A DNA stretch of 28,853 bases from SIG469 sp964384255 (GTDB lineage Bacteria > Bacillota > Clostridia > Oscillospirales > Oscillospiraceae): the NCBI GenBank assembly GCA_964384255.1, contig CAYLKH010000024.1, positions 1-28,853 on the forward strand. Reading direction: 5' to 3'. The translations under genes and the position numbers were made by a program. The stretch's first letter is position 1. Every line of letters starts with the position of its first letter. Shown here piece after piece: positions 13,872-21,319 of the stretch. The notes under the pieces were generated by a model, which made no database searches, was not told where the DNA came from, and was given only the letters and a program-made list of their open reading frames with translations.

Positions 13872-15848
13872 ATGAACCATCCTTACAGCCACCTTATCTC
13901 CCCCCTGAAAATCGGCAACGTGGTCATCAAAAACCGCCTTATGATGACCAAGGCCATCTCTCAGGAATTGCAGGGACCCGAGACATTCCCTGCCGAAAGC
14001 ACCATCAAATACTGCGCCGACGCAGCCAAAAACGGCGCAGCCATCGTCACCTGCACCCCCGGCGCTTTTCCGGAGGTTCGGGGCGGTCGCTTTGCCAGCA
14101 TTATCGAGACGGAGAACCGCCGTGTCCAGAGCTATTACGGCAAAATGATCGACCGTATCCACGCCTATGGCAGCCTGGCCTCCGCATCCATGCAGAGCTT
14201 TATGCCCGAGAAGTACAACATCTCCGATGTCCGCGACCCTGACCTTATCCCCAAGGCTCAGCACGGACCTCCCCCCTCCGAGCCTGTTCCCGAAATGACT
14301 AAAGAAGGCATTGCCGAGTTTATCGAGATGTTTACCCGTCACTGCGTCTACCTCAAAAACATCGGTTTTGACATGATTAACGTATACATGAGCTATAACG
14401 CCTGTATGCTGGCCAAGACCATGTCTCCCCTCTATAACCAGCGCACCGACGAATACGGCGGCAGTATCGAAAACCGCGCCCGTCTGTGCAGGGAGCTGTT
14501 CTCCTCCATCAAAGCCGCCTGCGGCCCCGATTTCCTTATCGAAGCCCAGATGTCCTATGACGAACCCGGCGGCTACACCATGGACGACTTTATCGAATTT
14601 CTCCGCCAGTGGGAAGGCCTTATCGATATCGTCCAGATACGCACCGGCGACAGCGGCCTGACCCACCCCACTACCTATTCCATGGTCAAAGAAGCTCCCC
14701 ACACCCTTAAGGCCGCCGAGGCTGTCAAAAAAGCCGGTATCAGGGTCATCACCTGTCCCGTAGGCGGTTTCCAGCAGCTGGATCTGATGGAATCCTTCAT
14801 CGCCGAGGGCAAATGCGACATGATAGGCATGGGCCGCGGCTTTATCTGCGATCCCGAGCTGGGCAAAAAGCTTTATGCCGGCAATGGCGAGGATGTCCGT
14901 CCCTGCCTGCGATGCGACAAATGTCACGGCGCTGTATGCTCCATGAACCCCAAAATGGGCCTTGCCCACGTTTGGGAGGATATGTTCGACGAGCCTGAAA
15001 AGGTCAAAAAGGTCGCCGTTATCGGCGGCGGTCCCTCCGGTATGCAGGCTGCCATAACCGCAGCTGACCGGGGCCACCAGGTAGTCCTGTTTGAAAAATC
15101 CGGTCAGCTGGGCGGTCAGCTGCTCCATGCCGACTATATTCCCGCCAAGTGGGCTGTCAAAGACGTTAAGGATTATCTTATCCGTCAGGTGGAAAAGCGG
15201 CCCATCGAGGTCCGGCTCAATACTCTGGCCACCGCTGCCGATATTGATGCCATGGGCTTTGACGCCGTTATCGCCGGATGCGGCTCCGTCCCCGCTGCCG
15301 TTCCTGTAGAAGGCGGAGACGCCGACTACGTATGGTCCCCCATGACCATCTTCGGCCATGAAGCCGAGCTGGGCAAAAAGGTGGTCATCGTCGGCGGCAC
15401 CATCATGTGCTGCGATGCCGCCCTTTATCTCGCCGCCCACGGTCACGAGGTCACCGTCATAACCCGTAACCGTATGATGGCTCACGACCATGTTACCCAC
15501 GGCCGGGACGGCACCATGGGCTATCTCTATTCCGTCCCCGGTATCACCTACATAACCGAAGGCACCACAACTCTGGTAGAGCAAGACGGCGTGACCTACA
15601 CCGACCGGGACGGCAACTCCATCAAGCTGGCAGCCGACAGCATCGTTTTCCACGCCGGGCGGAAGCCGCTGGTAGACGAAGCCTTTGCCTTTGCAGGGGT
15701 TGCCCCCGAATTCAAGATCGTTGGCGACTGCAACCGTCAGCTCAATGACCTGTGGCTGTTCCACGACCTTGAACCCAAAGCCCGCAAGGTCGAGCCTGAC
15801 ATCCGTCAGAGCATCTACACCGGCTACACCGCCGCCATGAGTATTTGA
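13872..15848 (+). CDS. Old-yellow-enzyme/2,4-dienoyl-CoA-reductase-like Fe-S flavoprotein with altered active site
   Basis: The 658-residue protein has an N-terminal FMN TIM barrel (KIGNVVIKNRLMM, NQRTDEYGGSIENRARL near 189-205, DMIGMGRGFICDPEL near 316-330), cysteines 345, 348, 351 and 356 for a 4Fe-4S cluster (CLRCDKCHGAVC), and a C-terminal FAD/NAD domain with VIGGGPSG at 383-390 and VVIVGG later. This is the layout of E. coli FadH and clostridial BaiCD/BaiH, which reduce enoyl or dienoyl substrates with NAD(P)H. Length is typical. The barrel segment that normally carries catalytic Tyr and a substrate-binding His/Asn pair reads VYMSYNACMLAKTMSPLYNQR, with Cys (178) where Tyr is expected by alignment from memory. 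Substrate unknown. GGAG precedes the ATG; the LysR gene is divergent. Confidence 0.88.
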   Translation: MNHPYSHLISPLKIGNVVIKNRLMMTKAISQELQGPETFPAESTIKYCADAAKNGAAIVTCTPGAFPEVRGGRFASIIETENRRVQSYYGKMIDRIHAYGSLASASMQSFMPEKYNISDVRDPDLIPKAQHGPPPSEPVPEMTKEGIAEFIEMFTRHCVYLKNIGFDMINVYMSYNACMLAKTMSPLYNQRTDEYGGSIENRARLCRELFSSIKAACGPDFLIEAQMSYDEPGGYTMDDFIEFLRQWEGLIDIVQIRTGDSGLTHPTTYSMVKEAPHTLKAAEAVKKAGIRVITCPVGGFQQLDLMESFIAEGKCDMIGMGRGFICDPELGKKLYAGNGEDVRPCLRCDKCHGAVCSMNPKMGLAHVWEDMFDEPEKVKKVAVIGGGPSGMQAAITAADRGHQVVLFEKSGQLGGQLLHADYIPAKWAVKDVKDYLIRQVEKRPIEVRLNTLATAADIDAMGFDAVIAGCGSVPAAVPVEGGDADYVWSPMTIFGHEAELGKKVVIVGGTIMCCDAALYLAAHGHEVTVITRNRMMAHDHVTHGRDGTMGYLYSVPGITYITEGTTTLVEQDGVTYTDRDGNSIKLAADSIVFHAGRKPLVDEAFAFAGVAPEFKIVGDCNRQLNDLWLFHDLEPKARKVEPDIRQSIYTGYTAAMSI

Positions 15849-15852
15849 TTTT

Positions 15853-16121
15853 ACAGGGGTCAGGATTCAGGGGTCAGGGGGCAGATAACAGATAAGGTGT
15901 GCCTTCGGCACATATTAAAATCTTCTCTATTTACGTAAGCTCATGCGATTAAAATAAGTTTGTACATTACCCAAGGGGTGAGATTGCCACGTCGCTTCGC
16001 TCCTCGCAATGACAGGTGCGGGACCATCTGTTATCTGTTATCTGGTCAACCCCCAACTTCTCCGCTATCCGCAAACCTTCCCATACGCACCCCCTGATCT
16101 CCAAATCCTGACCCCCTAACT
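15853..16121. repeat. Modular intergenic repeat, copy A
   Basis: Filling most of a 285-base gap, this copy has GGGGTCAGG-rich left arm (15855-15883) and inverted right arm (16090-16120, CCCCTGATC to CCCCCTAAC); TAACAGATAA on the left and its inverted form at about 16028-16041; a TGTGCC-TTC-GGCACA hairpin (15898-15912); and an inner near-palindrome running from GATTGCCACGTCG to CTCCTCGCAATGACA (15981-16014). No coding frame with a ribosome site is seen except the start signals of the next gene. Confidence 0.65.
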
Positions 16122-16133
16122 AACGAGGTACAT

Positions 16134-16751
16134 ATGCACATCCCATCTTCCACTCTTGACAAGCTGGACATTATCCCGTTTTATGATGCATTGCAGCAGG
16201 CTCAGCTGCCCCAGCCGGATTACGACAGCAGCAAATGGCTATATGTCCCCTGCCAGTATTCCGAATACCGTTATATCCTCGGCACCCGGGGCAGCCGCCC
16301 CCTTATCTGCATCGGCATAAATCCGTCCACCGCCCGTCCTGACGACCTTGACAACACTCTCAAATCCACCGCCCGCATAGCCGACGGCAACGGGTTTGAA
16401 AGCTGGCTGATGTTCAACGTATATCCCCAACGGGCCACCGACCCCAACTCCATGGACAGGGCTCTGGACCCCCGGGCGCACCGGGAAAACATGGCCGCAT
16501 GGGAATATGTTCTCAAAAGCTGTTCCGACCCCCCTGCCGTCTGGGCCGCATGGGGAGCCATTATCGAGCGTCGCCCCTACCTGAGGGACTGCCTGCGGGA
16601 TATGCTCCATATAGGTCAGCGGTACAACGCCCAGTGGTTCCGGGCCGGTAAGCTGTCAAAGGCCGGTCATCCCCATCACCCCCTGTACCTGCGCAGAGAC
16701 GAGAAGCTCCAGAGCTTTGACGTGGCCGCTTATCTTGAGCTGCTGGGATGA
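16134..16751 (+). CDS. DUF1643 domain-containing protein
   Basis: The 205-residue protein carries the DUF1643 core: a strand and turn of YILGTRGSRPLICIGINPST, then ARPDDLDNTL and GFESWLMFNVYPQRATDP, followed by WEYVLKSC and a WAAWGAII strand; the end GKLSKAGHPHHPLYL is also typical (HP-H-P-L-Y). DUF1643 proteins are widespread, often near mobile elements, and of unknown function; the fold resembles uracil-DNA-glycosylase-like proteins, which I note only as known family lore. GAGG lies just before the ATG. It sits between a repeat-filled gap and the promoter of the next gene, so it seems to be a bystander in this flavin-enzyme block rather than part of an operon. Confidence 0.85.
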   Translation: MHIPSSTLDKLDIIPFYDALQQAQLPQPDYDSSKWLYVPCQYSEYRYILGTRGSRPLICIGINPSTARPDDLDNTLKSTARIADGNGFESWLMFNVYPQRATDPNSMDRALDPRAHRENMAAWEYVLKSCSDPPAVWAAWGAIIERRPYLRDCLRDMLHIGQRYNAQWFRAGKLSKAGHPHHPLYLRRDEKLQSFDVAAYLELLG

Positions 16752-16785
16752 AGCTCAAATCGACCCTCAGCGGATTTTATGGCAA

Positions 16786-16814
16786 TTTACAAAAGCGCTG
16801 ACATCAGCTATACT
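16786..16814 (+). promoter_or_regulatory. Promoter of the beta-helix protein gene
   Basis: TTTACA (16786-16791), 17 bases, TATACT (16809-16814). Start near 16821, giving a long 93-base leader that contains the stem described next. Confidence 0.6.
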
Positions 16815-16831
16815 GTAAGTATGTAAACATT

Positions 16832-16888
16832 GGGGGCAGAGAGATCCCATCGTGCCAGAGGCGCACGTTCAGCCGATTTACTGCCCCC
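16832..16888 (+). promoter_or_regulatory. Structured 5' leader of the beta-helix gene
   Basis: GGGGGCAG (16832-16839) pairs perfectly with CTGCCCCC (16881-16888), closing a 41-base domain that has an inner CGTGC/GCACG hairpin (about 16853-16869). The AGGAG ribosome site follows 12 bases later and stays free. It may stabilise the mRNA or respond to a signal. I recognise no riboswitch class. Confidence 0.4.
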
Positions 16889-16913
16889 CAAACTGAAAAA
16901 AGGAGAAAAAGCA

Positions 16914-18533
16914 ATGAGTTCTATTATTGAAAAACTGCCGGCATATGGTATGCCCGTAGCCGATGGCCCCGTTGGCCGTCCCGAACCCAGAAAGATGGGT
17001 CCTCCGGGCGGCGGAGATATGCCCCCCATGGGTGATATGCCCGGTGGTCCTGAAGGTATGCCCGGTGGTATGCCCGGTGGTCCTGAAGGCGGTATGCCCG
17101 GTGGTATGCCCGGCATGGGCGGCCCCAAGGTCCTTAAGCCCTCCTTCCCCACCATCGCTCCCCACCTTGACCCCAACTCTGTTCCCGGCTCCGACATCGA
17201 AGACCCCACCGCTCCCGGCCCCGGCTTTGGCGGACCTCCCAAGGCTCCCCCCTTCGACAGGGTCGAATCCGTTTCCGTCATCAACGGCAAGGCTCAGGTA
17301 GCTCCCCAGCCCTATGCCGAGATCTCCGGCGAAATCACCGACGGCGGCGCCAGGGGCCTGGTTTACAAAACCGAAGAACCCTGCATCAACGGCATTTACA
17401 TCGCCTCCGAAAAGGAAGACGAATTCGTTATCGACGGCGCTAATATGGAAATGCACGGCGACGGCATCAACGACTTTGCCGGTATCGGTTCTGCCATCAT
17501 GGTCGACGAAAAGGCAAAATGCGTCATTAAAGACACCAGGGTCGAAACCTGGGGCTGCATCCGTCCCGCCACCTGCGCTACCTCCAACGCAGTTCTTGAA
17601 GTCCGCAACTGCACCCTTATCGGCCACACCGGCGAGCTGCCCAAAACCTATGTCAAGCGCATTGCCTCCGGCATGATGGAACCCCCTCCCGGTCTGGAGA
17701 TTGGCGGCACCGGCCGCACTCACCTGTCCATGGGCAACTCCAAAGCCTATTTCTACGACAGCTATATCTACACCCGCGACTGGGCCGCTCTGTCTACCGA
17801 CGGTTCTCAGGGCGACCTGTATCTGGAAGCCAACAACTGCGAGGTCGTCTGCGAAGGCATCGGCTACGGCACCTATGCTGATAACGGCTGCTATAACTAC
17901 CTCAACGACTGCAAGGTCGTTTCCGGTTCCCACGCCGCCATTATCGCCGGCGAAGCCAACGTCTCCTTCACCAACTGCGACAGCAGGGCCGGTCAGTACA
18001 TCTCCATGATCCATTCTGTCCGCGGCTCCACCTCCGAGGTCACCACCTCCTACATCAAGGGCGGCAAGGCCGAAGCCGGTATCGCCATCTTCTTCATCAA
18101 ATCCACCAACGCCTATGTTTATGCCGAGGGCGCTGAGCTTAAGGCTCCTTACATCATCAAGTCCGAGATCAACCGCGACGACGCCAGGACCCCCGTCACC
18201 GCCGAAGAGCGCTATAAGATCTATGGCATCAAGGCATTCCTTAAGGACATGACTCTCGAAGGCGACATCTGGCACGAAGAAGATCAGCGTTCCATGGCTG
18301 TCACCATGGTCAACGTTAAGCTGACCGGCGGCATTAAAGACGCATACATCACTCTGGAAGGCTCCGACTGGACCGCCACCAAAGATTCTTCCGTGTGCTT
18401 CGTGGGCAATACCGACATCAACGCCATCGACGCTGTGGCCGGTGTCACCATCACCGCCAAATCCGGCGAAGGCTGCCAGATCGCAGCCGGTGAATACGCT
18501 CTGGCTTCCGGCGGCAAGCTGGTAATAGGCTAA
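16914..18533 (+). CDS. Unknown beta-helix-like protein with Met/Pro/Gly-rich N-terminus
   Basis: The 539-residue protein starts at 16914, 8 bases after AGGAG. Residues 29-71 are a low-complexity run of MPGG, GPEG and similar units. From about residue 110 the sequence becomes a series of short strands with Gly/Asn turns (DGARGLVYKTEEP-like steps, NNCEVVCEGIGYGTYADNG, LNDCKVVSGSHAAIIAGEAN, FTNCDSRAGQYISMIHS), spaced by about 20-25 residues, as in right-handed parallel beta-helix proteins. There is no signal peptide, membrane helix or S-layer motif, so it appears cytoplasmic or exported by an unknown route. No lyase catalytic motif is evident. Strong C-ending codon bias suggests high expression. 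It lies 100 bases before a FAD reductase gene without a terminator between. Function unrecognised. Confidence 0.75.
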   Translation: MSSIIEKLPAYGMPVADGPVGRPEPRKMGPPGGGDMPPMGDMPGGPEGMPGGMPGGPEGGMPGGMPGMGGPKVLKPSFPTIAPHLDPNSVPGSDIEDPTAPGPGFGGPPKAPPFDRVESVSVINGKAQVAPQPYAEISGEITDGGARGLVYKTEEPCINGIYIASEKEDEFVIDGANMEMHGDGINDFAGIGSAIMVDEKAKCVIKDTRVETWGCIRPATCATSNAVLEVRNCTLIGHTGELPKTYVKRIASGMMEPPPGLEIGGTGRTHLSMGNSKAYFYDSYIYTRDWAALSTDGSQGDLYLEANNCEVVCEGIGYGTYADNGCYNYLNDCKVVSGSHAAIIAGEANVSFTNCDSRAGQYISMIHSVRGSTSEVTTSYIKGGKAEAGIAIFFIKSTNAYVYAEGAELKAPYIIKSEINRDDARTPVTAEERYKIYGIKAFLKDMTLEGDIWHEEDQRSMAVTMVNVKLTGGIKDAYITLEGSDWTATKDSSVCFVGNTDINAIDAVAGVTITAKSGEGCQIAAGEYALASGGKLVIG

Positions 18534-18557
18534 AATTCGACTTCGAAACAAAAAAAC

Positions 18558-18586
18558 TTGCTATTTCTACAGAATTCATGTAAAAT
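18558..18586 (+). promoter_or_regulatory. Promoter of the second FAD reductase gene
   Basis: TTGCTA (18558-18563), 17 bases, TAAAAT (18581-18586). Start near 18593; a 41-base leader ends in GGAGG before the ATG at 18634. With no terminator after the beta-helix gene, the reductase can be read both with it and alone. Confidence 0.5.
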
Positions 18587-18633
18587 AGGTCTGTTAAATT
18601 CATAACAACAAATAACTATGGAGGAACTTTCTC

Positions 18634-20178
18634 ATGAAAAAGTTTGAAGCCGACATTGTTGTGGTCGGCGGCGGCCTTTCCGGCCTGACTGCTTCCACCC
18701 AGGCTGCCGAGCTGGGATACAAGGTCATCTGCCTTGAAAAGTCCAGCACCACCGGCGGCGCTGCCAACATGGGTATGGCCATGTTTGCCGTAGAGAGCAA
18801 ATATCAGCGCGACCAGATGTATCCCTACACCGTTGACGAAGCTTTCCAGAATTTTATGGAATACACCCACTGGAAATCCGACGCTCAGCTGGTCCGCCGC
18901 TGGTTCAGCATGTCTGCCAGCACCATCGAATGGCTGGAGAGCTTTGGCGTAGAATTCCTGGGCGCTTACAAATACTTCCAGGACAGCTACTGCACTCAGC
19001 ACATGGTCAAAATGCCCGGCGCTACCAAGCCCGCCGAGCGTCAGGCCTCCTACATGGTCAAGCTGATGACCGACCACGCTCTTGAGCTTGGCGTCGACAT
19101 CCGCTTCCAGCACTCCGTTAAAGAGATCCTCACCGGCGATCAGGGCCAGGCTCTTGGCGTTATCGCTGTTGATGCCGATGGCGAAGAGATCGAATTCGCC
19201 GGCGACGCCGTTATCGTTGGTACCGGCGGCATGGGCAACAACGTCGACATGATCAAGGAATACATGGGCTGGACCTGGGGCAAGGATATGTTCACCTTCC
19301 GTATCCCCGGCATCGACGGCGACGGCATGAACATGGTTTGGGAAGCAGGCGGCAAGAAGGATAAGGTCTCCATGGAGCTTATCTACAACACCCCCGGCAC
19401 CACCGACGTGTTCAAGACCCTGTCTGAGACCATGCGTCAGCCCTCCACCATCATGGTCAACGGTCTGGGCGAGCGTATCGTCAACGAGAAGATCCTCAAC
19501 AACACCACCTTCACCGGCAACACCATCTCCCAGCAGCCCGGCATGAGAGCCTACACCATCATCGGCTCCGACGGCATCGACTACTTCAAGGAGCATGGCC
19601 TGGACTACATCACCTATCACCACAATGTTAAGGATCTCAGCAAGTGGGATCACGAAAAAGAGCTGTACTTCTCCGGCGCATCGGGCGCTGCTGAGAACAG
19701 CGTTTTCGCCGGCGACAGCGGCATCAAGTATCAGGACGACTCCGAAGATACTGCCCAGAACTTCGCCGAGTTCGACACTCTGGAAGAAGTCGCTGAGTTC
19801 ATCGGCTGCAAGTACGAGACTCTGAAGGCCACCATCGACCGCTACAACAGCTTCGCTCATGGCTTCGACGCCGACTTCTGCAAGCCCTCCCGTTGGCTCA
19901 GACCCATCACCGGCACCAAGTTCTATGTTGCCCGTCACTTCCCCTCCGGCTACGGCTCCCTGGGCGGCATCAAGGTCAACAAGAACATGCAGGTCATCAA
20001 CAACGAAAACAAGCCCATTCCCGGCCTGTATGCCTGCGGCACCGACTCCGCCGGTGTCTTCGCTGGTGAGTACTACTTCTATCATCCCGGTTCCACCATG
20101 TCTTACGCACTGAACTCCGGTCGTATCGCAGCCATGGAATCCACCAAGTACATCGACAGCGACGATTTCGTAGTATAA
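18634..20178 (+). CDS. FAD-dependent reductase, fumarate reductase/3-ketosteroid dehydrogenase-like
   Basis: The 514-residue protein has an N-terminal FAD fold (DIVVVGGGLSG at 7-17, acidic ICLEKS after), GAANMGMAMFAVES as the FAD-contacting loop, TGGMGNN, and a closing segment SLGGIKVNKNMQV then PIPGLYACGTDSAG and GSTMSYALNSGRIAAME. These define the soluble FAD_binding_2 group that includes fumarate and urocanate reductases, BaiJ/BaiP-type bile-acid reductases and 3-ketosteroid dehydrogenases. No signal peptide, heme or FMN domain and no Gly/Pro insert (unlike the gene at 6383-8185). Substrate not predictable; the loop YYFYHPGSTMSY probably shapes the site. GGAGG precedes the ATG. Codon use is strongly biased to C-ending codons, indicating high expression. 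Confidence 0.88.
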   Translation: MKKFEADIVVVGGGLSGLTASTQAAELGYKVICLEKSSTTGGAANMGMAMFAVESKYQRDQMYPYTVDEAFQNFMEYTHWKSDAQLVRRWFSMSASTIEWLESFGVEFLGAYKYFQDSYCTQHMVKMPGATKPAERQASYMVKLMTDHALELGVDIRFQHSVKEILTGDQGQALGVIAVDADGEEIEFAGDAVIVGTGGMGNNVDMIKEYMGWTWGKDMFTFRIPGIDGDGMNMVWEAGGKKDKVSMELIYNTPGTTDVFKTLSETMRQPSTIMVNGLGERIVNEKILNNTTFTGNTISQQPGMRAYTIIGSDGIDYFKEHGLDYITYHHNVKDLSKWDHEKELYFSGASGAAENSVFAGDSGIKYQDDSEDTAQNFAEFDTLEEVAEFIGCKYETLKATIDRYNSFAHGFDADFCKPSRWLRPITGTKFYVARHFPSGYGSLGGIKVNKNMQVINNENKPIPGLYACGTDSAGVFAGEYYFYHPGSTMSYALNSGRIAAMESTKYIDSDDFVV

Positions 20179-20196
20179 TTCCCAACCATATAACTC

Positions 20197-20225
20197 TGCC
20201 CCGCGGTCATTGTGGCCGCGGGGCA
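20197..20225 (+). terminator. Hairpin after the FAD reductase gene
   Basis: TGCCCCGCGGTCA (20197-20209) pairs with TGGCCGCGGGGCA (20213-20225) around a TTG loop, 13 pairs with one G-U. It has no U tract (AAACGAATTT follows), so it may slow or partly end transcription; the small gene after it could be read through. Confidence 0.5.
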
Positions 20226-20247
20226 AACGAATTTAAGGAGACTATCC

Positions 20248-20469
20248 ATGAACCCAAAGAAAACCCTGCGGCTCATAAGTCTTGTTATGCTTATGGTTGC
20301 TGTGATTTTTCTGTTCTGCGCCGTCTCCTGCCCAACTCTTGGCCGCACCATATATATCGGCAGCTGGGCCTTCGGTGCGAAACAGTGGCGAGCCTGCTAT
20401 AAGCTCTATGCAGCAGTGATGGTATCGCTGTTTGCCGTCTCCTTCTTTGTCAGCAGGCCCGACAGCTGA
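20248..20469 (+). CDS. Small hypothetical membrane protein, 73 residues
   Basis: AAGGAG (20235-20240) stands 7 bases before the ATG at 20248, which decides the start. The product has two hydrophobic helices, about residues 9-27 (LISLVMLMVAVIFLFCAVS) and 52-68 (YKLYAAVMVSLFAVSFFVS), joined by a polar loop with GRTIYIGSW, and a basic N-terminus MNPKKTLR that predicts both ends inside. I recognise no family. It follows the FAD reductase gene after a U-tract-poor hairpin and may be co-expressed with it; a strong terminator closes the unit. A membrane anchor or small quinone-linked partner for the reductase would be speculation. Confidence 0.6.
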   Translation: MNPKKTLRLISLVMLMVAVIFLFCAVSCPTLGRTIYIGSWAFGAKQWRACYKLYAAVMVSLFAVSFFVSRPDS

Positions 20470-20481
20470 ACGTGCAGACAT

Positions 20482-20525
20482 AACTCAGCCTTGAAGCTGC
20501 TTTGGCTTCAAGGCTGAGTTTTTCG
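20482..20525. terminator. Bidirectional intrinsic terminator
   Basis: AACTCAGCCTTGAAGC (20482-20497) and its exact complement (20505-20520) form 16 pairs, with TTTCGTT after it on the plus strand and AA-rich ends on the other. It separates the small membrane gene from the convergent M23 peptidase gene, whose stop lies at its edge (20526). Confidence 0.85.
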
Positions 20526-21245
20526 TTATTGCTCGATATATTCCCGCGGGTCCATAACAACGCCTTCTTTAAAGACCTCAAGATGCAGATGGGGTTCGTC
20601 GGCACATTCTACCAGCGCCGTATCCCCCACAGCCCCTATTACATCACCAGCAGCGACTGTCTCGCCCACAGTGACCGTAGGCACCACCGCCAGATTGCTG
20701 TAATGGGTGCTGACAGAATCGTCATGAGAGATCACAACAGTAGTGCCGTACATCTCGTCATCATAGATATCCGTCACCGTCCCGGCTGTAACCGCCATTA
20801 CCGGTTCCCCCAGATATCCCATCAGGTCAACTCCGCAATGGACTCTCCAGTCATCGGTGGTGGCGCTGTAAACCAGAGTCTCAAGGCTGTGGTCTTTGCT
20901 TACCGCGCCAGAAAGAGGCCATATCCTGATGGCGCTGGCAGCTTCAGCCGCCGCCTGAGCCGCCTGGGCATCCAGCTGGTCGGCAACAGACGCCATAACG
21001 TCCACCGCCTCCTCACCGGTCTGAGCGGTCAGGACAGTATCTCCGTTTTCTGCCGGTACCGCATCCGAAGCAGACGGGGTTTTTTCGGCGCTGACGGCGG
21101 AAACCGTGGTTTCTCCGGTGGAAAAAAGGCTGTCGGCAAGATAATAGCCCGATACTCCTATGCCGGTAATGCACAGGAAAAGGGCTATGTATAAGCCCTT
21201 ACCAGCCATAAATTTTCCAATGGGTCTTTTGTTTTCGTTGTTCAT
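20526..21245 (-). CDS. M23-family (LytM/SpoIIQ-like) membrane-anchored peptidase
   Basis: The 239-residue protein has one membrane helix near residues 18-36 (LYIALFLCITGIGVSGYYL), an Ala/Glu-rich linker to about 105, and a C-terminal M23 domain. Zinc ligands H136 and D140 (VHCGVDLM) and the HLH pair H219/H221 (PHLHLEV) are all present, so it should be an active peptidoglycan endopeptidase or a degenerate partner of the SpoIIQ type; in clostridia SpoIIQ often keeps its zinc site. The layout (short N-terminus, single helix, linker, LytM) fits SpoIIQ, but no spore gene is adjacent. Start is the ATG at 21245, 8 bases after GGAGGT; the upstream in-frame TTG would overlap that site. The site itself is locked in a hairpin. 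Confidence 0.82.
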   Translation of the reverse strand: MNNENKRPIGKFMAGKGLYIALFLCITGIGVSGYYLADSLFSTGETTVSAVSAEKTPSASDAVPAENGDTVLTAQTGEEAVDVMASVADQLDAQAAQAAAEAASAIRIWPLSGAVSKDHSLETLVYSATTDDWRVHCGVDLMGYLGEPVMAVTAGTVTDIYDDEMYGTTVVISHDDSVSTHYSNLAVVPTVTVGETVAAGDVIGAVGDTALVECADEPHLHLEVFKEGVVMDPREYIEQ

Positions 21246-21252
21246 AAAAATC

Positions 21253-21287
21253 AACCTCCGAGGCTATTATGCTCAGCCCCGGAGGTT
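21253..21287 (-). terminator. Terminator-like hairpin that covers the M23 ribosome binding site
   Basis: On the minus strand AACCTCCGGGGC pairs with GCCTCGGAGGTT (12 pairs, one G-U) around an 11-base loop, followed by GATTTTT and then the ATG at 21245. The right arm contains the GGAGGT ribosome site. The element lies 32 bases after the SGNH stop, so it can stop or attenuate transcription and also hide the start of the M23 gene. Confidence 0.6.
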
Positions 21288-21319
21288 AATATACACATAA
21301 TTGGAAATAATTTAATGAA

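Noticed and set aside
13713..15764. Minus-strand frame of 683 codons opposite the old-yellow-enzyme gene; similar frames opposite the beta-helix (16878-18551) and FAD reductase (18616-20226) genes
   Set aside because: Compositionally monotonous (Gly, Asp, Val, Ala) shadows of C-ending codons on the true strand. The real genes have conserved domains and good start sites.
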